64,000 bases of DNA. It comes from Orientallactaga sibirica (Eukaryota; Chordata; Mammalia; Rodentia; Dipodidae). Position numbers and translations under genes: made by a program. The stretch is taken from NCBI GenBank assembly GCA_036365145.1, contig JAEOAD010000024.1:10634501-10698500 (forward strand), in the 5' to 3' direction. The notes under the pieces were generated by a model. It was not told where the DNA came from. It saw only the letters and a list, made by a program, of their open reading frames with translations, and did no database searches. Of this stretch, positions 58,561 to 64,000 are shown in pieces (the first letter of the stretch is position 1; the number at the start of each line of letters is the position of its first letter).

Positions 58561-58563
<3 letters not shown>

Positions 58564-58564
58564 C

Positions 58565-59135
58565 TAGAGTAATTCTCTAGAATCACTAAAGTTTGTTAGA
58601 ATGCAGTTTTCAGACATTTGTAAGGTAGAAAAAGGAACATAAACAGCAAGTGCTAATCAGATTTAACTAAGGATTACAGTGATCTGGAATTTTGCAATTT
58701 AACAAGAATGTAAATTGGTAATCTTAATTTGTTACATGATATTATGAATGTATTTAGCATTTGTTATTTTTGGGTTTATAATTTAGGTTTTAGAAAACTA
58801 TTTTCATTCATTGTGACTTTTGTTCTTATGGGGGAAAAAAATTCTCCCCCATATTCTGAAAAATTTTTGTTCTTTGTCAATTTTTGAGATATTCTAGTCA
58901 CATTTACTGAGTCAAAGTGAGTTAACCTTGAGTAAAACAAGTTATAATAGCTTTTTTTTTTTTTTCATCCCAGGAAATAGACCCTGAAGAATATAAAGAT
59001 AATACCATCTTCCAGCTACAGCTGTTAAGAAAATAATAATGATAACTGGGTTGAGATCCTCCGTGTCCAACTCTTAGTCTTATATTTTGTCCCTGAAACC
59101 CCCAAGAAGCTTAGGAGATATTTGGAATGAAAGAA
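58565..59135. other. Intron without recognised features
   Basis: AT-rich intron with short homopolymers. Confidence 0.55.
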
Positions 59136-59136
59136 T

Positions 59137-59290
59137 TCTAGGTATGCTGGCTCACACCTTTAATCCAAGCACCAGGCATTTTATGGGATTATTCAGAGTC
59201 ACAAAATTCTGCTGGGAGTGGTGACTCATACCTTTAATCCCAGCACTTGAGAGATGGAAGCAACAGGATCAGAAGTTTGAAGTCGGCCTA
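59137..59290 (+). mobile_element. Two B1 5'-end fragments in tandem
   Basis: ctaggtatgctggctcacac/ctttaatccaagcacc (from 59137) and ctgctgggagtggtgactca/tacctttaatcccagcactt (from 59208) are both B1 5' portions in the same orientation, each lacking its 3' half. Confidence 0.75.
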
Positions 59291-59383
59291 ACTCCAGTCA
59301 ACAGCAGAAGCTTTTTTAATCTCTGAGGCTAGCAAACTATCTTTGAGTATACATCTGATGTCTCCTGATATCAAGACTGTTCT

Positions 59384-59545
59384 GGGAGGGAGAATGAGAA
59401 GGCATGGCAGAGACTTTAGCCACTGAAAACAAACTCCAGACAAATGTGCCACCTGAGCATCTGGCTTTACATGCATACTGGGAAATCAAACTTGGGTTCT
59501 TTGGCTTTGCTGGCAAGCAGGTTAACTGCTGAGCCATGTCCATAA
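59384..59545 (-). mobile_element. B2-like SINE, 3'-end truncated
   Basis: The body and head complement remain (gtgccacctgagcatctggc, aactgctgagccatgtccat); the tail is missing. Confidence 0.85.
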
Positions 59546-59561
59546 TCCTTTATTTGCTTTA

Positions 59562-59601
59562 TTTGATTATTTTTTATTTCTATTTATTTCCATGAGAAAG
59601 A

Positions 59602-59643
<42 letters not shown>

Positions 59644-59788
59644 ACCAGGGCCTCCAGCCACTGCAAATGAACTCTAGACACATGCACCACCTTGTGCATC
59701 TGGCCTATATGGGTCCTGAGTAATTGAATCCAGGTCCTTCGGCTTCACAGGCAAACGCCTTAACCTCTAAGCCATCAATCTAGCCCCC
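59562..59788 (-). mobile_element. B2-like SINE with expanded (GA)n
   Basis: Tail complement, a GA run of about 36 bases (59605-59640), body and cctctaagccatcaatctag head complement. Confidence 0.93.
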
Positions 59789-59833
59789 TTTAGTTTTTTT
59801 ATTTTATTATTATTTTTTTAACAAAACAATTTA

Positions 59834-60062
59834 CAGAACTGGAGAGATGGTTCAGCGATTAACGTGCTTGCCTACAAAGCCTAAGGACTCAGGTTTCACT
59901 TTTCAGCGCCCACATAAAGCCAGATACTCAAGCTGGCACGTGCATCTGGAATTTATTTGCAGTGGTTAGAGACCCTGACATGCCGATGCTTTGTTCATCT
60001 CTGTTTCTTTATCTCTGTGTGTCTCAAATAAATAAATTAAACACTGAAAAAAAAAAATAAAA
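59834..60062 (+). mobile_element. B2-like tRNA-derived SINE
   Basis: gaactggagagatggttcag head, family body, TC-rich stretch and CAAATAAATAAATTAAA tail. It lies 45 bases from the minus copy at 59562-59788, forming an inverted pair. Confidence 0.93.
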
Positions 60063-60179
60063 ATTATCAGTATTTTAAATTCATTGGTAAGAATTGTCTT
60101 CAGGGAATTTATCATGTTTTACCTGTACAAATCCTTACTTTTGTTTAAGACTTGCGTAACTGTCTTTGTTTGTGCTTAA

Positions 60180-60990
60180 TAACCATTTGTATATGCCAAT
60201 AACAATTGGAGACACTGGAGCTAAAAAGGGCAACCGATACTTGGTCCCTGCTCTCAGCTCAATAAGGCTCCAAAGATGACTCAGATGGTCATGTGACTAT
60301 CTAACCCCTACTATCTCCCTGTGTCCCCTCCATCACCTTCCAAGGCCTGACTCAGTACCCACTGCCCCTAAATCCTTTCCTTATTCTTTCTCTCCTACAT
60401 TATGATTGATTGCACCCTTCCTGCATTATATCAATGAACTTTGGGGGAACCTGAGGTAGCGCCTATGAAGAAGTACCACAAGTGCCACACCTGACAACCC
60501 CACTCAGCTCAATGAAGCCAGATAGGTCATTGCTCCAATTCCCCAATACCAGTTAGGGTTGCTTCTTCAGAGGGGAAATTGAGGCACTTAGGAGTGACTG
60601 GACCCAAAAAGTAAAAGTGACGAATGTGAATGAGACCAACTTTGCAATCTTCACTTTGCTCAAGGTCACAGAAGGATATGGCTTCTCCTTAACTCTTGCT
60701 GCCTAAATGAGTTCCCTAGATCTGTTTTTCCATAAACACTCTGAGTCTTTCCTAGAGGCTCCCAAAACCTCATCACTGAAGCAGAACTAAAATGACCCCA
60801 ATGTGGCCCAGGGAAACTCACGGAAGAGGGGGCAGAAAGATTGTTAGAGTCACAAGTTGGGACATTATGCACAGAGACTGGGGCATACCCCCCAGAACTC
60901 CCTTTGAAAGTGGGAGGACAGGGAGGAGGACAATGGAACCAATACTATGAATGTAAAATCAGAATAATATAAATAAAAAATATATATTAA
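60180..60990 (+). mobile_element. L1 3' UTR, 5'-truncated
   Basis: The right part (cctcatcactgaagcagaac, tcacggaagagggggcagaa, ggaggacagggaggaggaca) is nearly the same as 27350-27560 and ends aatataaataaaaaatatat with an A-rich tail. The left boundary (about 60180) is uncertain. It is antisense to Klhl1. Confidence 0.82.
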
Positions 60991-61985
60991 AAATGAATTT
61001 CCCTTTCCTAGAATTAAAATTCCTGGAAGTGTTAAAACTGAACTTGACATTGTGGCTGGTTATCACAGCCCTCATTCAATCCCATAAATTATCCTAATTT
61101 GAGTCTCTAGTTGGGTGTTACACCTCCCTGGCTCTTCATGGACAGGAATTATATGCACTCTCTCTTCTTTTTCTTCTCTTAATCTAGTAGTTTCTCTAAA
61201 CTTTAAAAATAAATAACTAAAATTAAAATAAAATAAAATTATAAGAGTCATACAAATTTTAACCAACAAGAATATTTAGGACCAAAGAACATACCAAGTC
61301 TTACATAGCTCTTATATATATTTTTTAAATTATGAAAAATAAAATAGTTACATTAATTAATCTGTAAAACAATATATAAATATTTTAACTTATAAGGATC
61401 TGTTGAATATAATAATAGTAGCTGCATATACCCAAGTAGAAAGTATTTAGTTCATAGCTCATTCTTCATTTGAAAAAAAATGATAATTGCCTTATTACTT
61501 AGTGCATGAAACATTTCAGATCAATAAAAGTTGCAAGCACAGCTCATGTGTTCATGGAACTTCATGTCTTTTTCGTTCTCTACCCGAGGCTCCAAATATA
61601 TTGAGACAATGACAATATGAGTAACCTGCTATGGTCAAGTTCACAATCTCATAAAATCTTTAATGCACTAAATAACAAAAAGCAGGCAATCTATTTTTGC
61701 TTTGCAGTAGCTTTGTGATTAAAGGTTCATGAGAAAAAAAAAAAAAAAAACTTACAAAATCCAGAAGTTCTAATTTAAATATAAATATGTATGTGACAAC
61801 TAAATTTATAAATGAAAAATACACTTGAAATAAACATAAACAAATAGAAAAGCAAAGCATCCAAGTAGTAAAGAATATAATGAAATTATATATATATATA
61901 TGATGGGCTTTTGTGAAAATGCTGTACAAATTATGAAAAATACAGGCATTAAAATTGAAAGTGTACAATTGATCATTTTCTGCTT
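60991..61985. other. Intron without recognised features
   Basis: Very AT-rich intron with A-runs (61735-61750). Nothing nameable. Confidence 0.55.
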
Positions 61986-62423
61986 CCTAACCATGAGGCA
62001 GTGACCAGTTTGCTGTTCCGTGACCTAGTCACCATTGTGTTCTACCTCACCATGACCCAGAAACAGTGGAATGTCTGTGTATCTGAACCTCTCAAACTGA
62101 GCCAAAGTGAATCAATCCTCCCCTTGAGTCGTTTTGTGAAATATTTAGGCACAGTGATGAAAAGTCTCACAACTGTAGTTTGTAATAAAGAGATGGAGTA
62201 ATGTCTGTGACTAATTCTCTCAACGTGATAATTAAGCTTTCAGAACTGGTAAATGGGAAGAAAACCAAAAAAGCAGAAAGAAGTTGTAAGTAGAGCTTAC
62301 TGGGCAAATCTGATGGGAGCTAAAAGGTCAAAACACTGGAATAAGAATGTGGGGAAAAATATTGTCCTCAGAAGTTTCCAAAAGGGTGAAGAATTTTATT
62401 GTAAATTGAAGTAGAGTTCATTC

Positions 62424-62852
62424 ATGTTTTCTATGGAAATAGAGCACCTGCACAACTTGCTCACACAAGGATTCTTGGGAAAAATGTTTCTATACCTTCA
62501 AATACCTAAGCAGTTAATCATTCCTGTAGAAATGATCCATGGGGACCCTGCTACAGTAATACCTGAATACCTTTACATTATAGATGAGGTGCTTGTTTCA
62601 CTGTCATGCAGAGTGAAAGATTTGCAGAATCATGAAGACTTCCATCCATGTTTAAAAGGGATAGTTGAAAGCCAGACAGTATATAGTGGGAGCAGAATCC
62701 CTGAAAATGTTCCTCACTGGGTAAGGATTGAAACTCTAAGCATGGGGCCTAAGATGATAAGATGTATCATATGTCAAGGGAAGTCAGAGATTCCAGAAAT
62801 ATGGGATGTCTCTCCTCAAAACTTGCAGGCAGTGAGCAAAACCAATACCTAA
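62424..62852 (+). other. 142-codon open frame inside the MaLR-like internal region
   Basis: The longest open frame in the window starts at ATG 62424 and stops after 62852. The translation (start MFSMEIEHLHNLLTQ, end LQAVSKTNT) contains no domain I recognise. There is a CIIC pair but no zinc-knuckle pattern. It has no splice or promoter context. MaLR internal regions are not known to code, so it is more likely a chance or relic frame than a gene. Confidence 0.3.
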
Positions 62853-63166
62853 GGGAGCTTTCATGGGATGCGCCTTGCAAGGACTTTGGGGTGGTATAAT
62901 TCTAACCCTTAGGTACTAATGTGCCCCAAATTCCAGTAATGTAATTATAGAATTGGATGCATGCTCTGTGAGGATGTGGTCTTGCTTCATTCCCATCCCT
63001 TTTTATTATGTTATCATTTCTCCCTACTGCACTGGGAATGTTTACTCTTCCAGTGTGTCTTGGAAGCCTATGACTTTTTAATTTTTTATTACAGAGGGTC
63101 ACACAGTAAAGAATTTGCCTTGAGTCTGAGAAGATGTTCAACTTGAACTTTTGAGCAATGCTGTGA

Positions 63167-63508
63167 TGTTGTAGTTACCTTCTTGTTCCTAGAACAACAC
63201 ATCCAACCAACAGCAATTGATGGGAGGAAAGATTTTATTTTGGCTTACAGTCTCAAGGGGAAGCTTTGTGATGGCAGGGGAAAGGACGGCAGGGCAGTCT
63301 GGACATCACTCCTGGCCACAGCAGGTGGAAGAGAGCAGTAAGGTGAGCTCTGGCAAGGAGGAGCTAGCAATAACACTCCTAAGCCCTCCTCCAACAAAAC
63401 ACTTCCTCCAGAAATGTTATACCTCCCAAACTGCCAACAACTGGGGACCAATCATTGAAAAGGCATGAGTTTGTGGAGGACATGAGGACCACTGTTGGTG
63501 ATATAAGG
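63167..63508 (-). mobile_element. Solo LTR nested in the second MaLR-like element
   Basis: Starts TGTTGTAGTTACC and ends near gaggaccactgt. In reverse it matches 58038-58386 and 5043-5378 (ggcttacagtctcaaggggaa, ctggacatcactcctggcca). The TSD is imperfect (tgtga/tggtga). Confidence 0.75.
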
Positions 63509-64000
63509 GAACTTTTGCAGATGGTCTGAATGCATTTTCATTGTGATATGGACATGTGCACTTGGCGGCCAGGGGCAGAACATCATAGCTGGATGTGAAA
63601 TGTCCTACAAAGGATTACATGATGAGGCTTGAGCCACAGTTGGTTGCACTAATTCCAGAGAAGGAGAAATTTCAGGAGAATGTGCAGCCTAAGCAGCAGA
63701 AAGAGGATACTGGAGGTGGATTCTTAGAGGCTATATCTTGTCATGTGCCATTCTATCTCTCACTCTCTTTCTCTCCCCAGTTCCAGTCTCCCAAGAAGTG
63801 ACCCAAGTGACTTTTCTATTTCCATGTTCCATGATGTCACCAGGCAACCATGGGCTGAAGCTATTAAAACCAATATATAAATTGAATCTATTCTTTTGTT
63901 GTTGTTGTTCAGTTAAGTATTTAGTGGCAATAATAAAACACACAAACACAGCAACCCTTATGGTACACTGATCCTGCTCTGTGGTCTACAAAACAGTGCA

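Larger units (their letters stand above)
61990..63960 (+). mobile_element. Second MaLR-type element, diverged
   Basis: An LTR 3' part (about 61990-62175: gagccaaagtgaatcaatcc, ccttgagtcgttttgtgaaa) is followed by an internal-like region. Its right end (agatggtctgaatgcatttt, tgtgatatggacatg, ggccaggggcagaac, 63515-63585) parallels 47870-47937 of the first MaLR. A second LTR-like segment follows (about 63590-63960, atgatgtcaccaggcaacca near its end). It is interrupted by a solo LTR at 63167-63508. The whole assignment is by eye and moderate. Confidence 0.55.
1..64000 (-). other. Klhl1: Klhl1 locus (partial gene span, mostly intron)
   Basis: The whole window appears to lie inside the minus-strand Klhl1 transcription unit, because two consecutive internal coding exons (39850-40074, then 1861-2023) are found and neither gene end is seen. 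Known biology: KLHL1 is a neuronal BTB-BACK-kelch protein that binds actin and modulates voltage-gated calcium channels, and its gene is very large with long introns. The 37.8 kb intron between the exons fits that. The flanking exons (BACK/first kelch side to the right, remaining kelch repeats to the left) were looked for and not found. Exon numbers cannot be assigned from this window. Confidence 0.85.

Noticed and set aside
1..64000. CRISPR arrays, operons, bacterial promoters or phage attachment sites
   Set aside because: The sequence is plainly vertebrate intron with SINEs, LINEs and spliced exons; no regular spacer arrays are present.
40075..64000. A further upstream Klhl1 exon
   Set aside because: I looked on the minus strand for the complement of the expected first-kelch coding sequence and splice sites and found none; the intron seems to extend beyond the window.

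Overview
This window looks like non-coding rodent nuclear DNA. It is AT-rich and contains only two short coding exons, both on the minus strand. They encode adjacent kelch repeats that I recognise as Klhl1 (kelch-like 1, a neuronal BTB-BACK-kelch protein). The exons lie at 39850-40074 (upstream) and 1861-2023 (downstream). They have consensus AG/GT splice sites and matching phases, and a 37.8 kb intron separates them. All other sequence is intron: the inter-exon intron, the 5' part of the intron before the next downstream exon (1-1860), and about 24 kb of the intron upstream of the first exon (40075-64000). I found no other Klhl1 exon, no other gene, and no functional RNA gene.

The repeats point to a rodent. 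There are 7SL-derived B1 SINEs, B4-type (ID+B1) SINEs, LINE-1 elements, ERVL-MaLR-type LTR elements, and many copies of a B2-like tRNA-derived SINE whose tail contains a (TC)n stretch followed by AAATAAATAAA. From memory, the B1 and B2-like sequences resemble those of jerboas (Dipodidae, e.g. Jaculus) more than mouse or rat. The species is an inference.

Layout by region. 0-2 kb: downstream Klhl1 exon and a SINE. 3-13 kb: dense SINEs, two solo LTRs with perfect 5-bp target duplications (4301-4692, 5043-5378), a SINE inside a B1 (6797-7220) and older LTRs. 13-21 kb: mostly unique intron with two L1 3' ends. 21-28 kb: two cases of SINEs stacked at one target site, and an L1 with an inverted 5' part (26355-27622). 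28-39 kb: intron with a local duplication, a perfect heat-shock-element-like array, a solo LTR, an L1 and a polypurine tract. 39.8-40.1 kb: upstream Klhl1 exon. 44-50 kb: an L1 split by a full MaLR element that carries its own B1 and ERV LTR insertions. 50-60 kb: nested B4/L1/B1 and many SINEs. 60-64 kb: L1 3' end and a second MaLR element with a nested solo LTR.

No new multi-gene system is visible. The interest lies in the retroelement layering, a SINE subfamily with a duplicated B-box-like promoter segment, and a few small intronic motifs. Repeat boundaries are read by eye. They are exact only where a target-site duplication is quoted; elsewhere they may be off by 5-20 bases.
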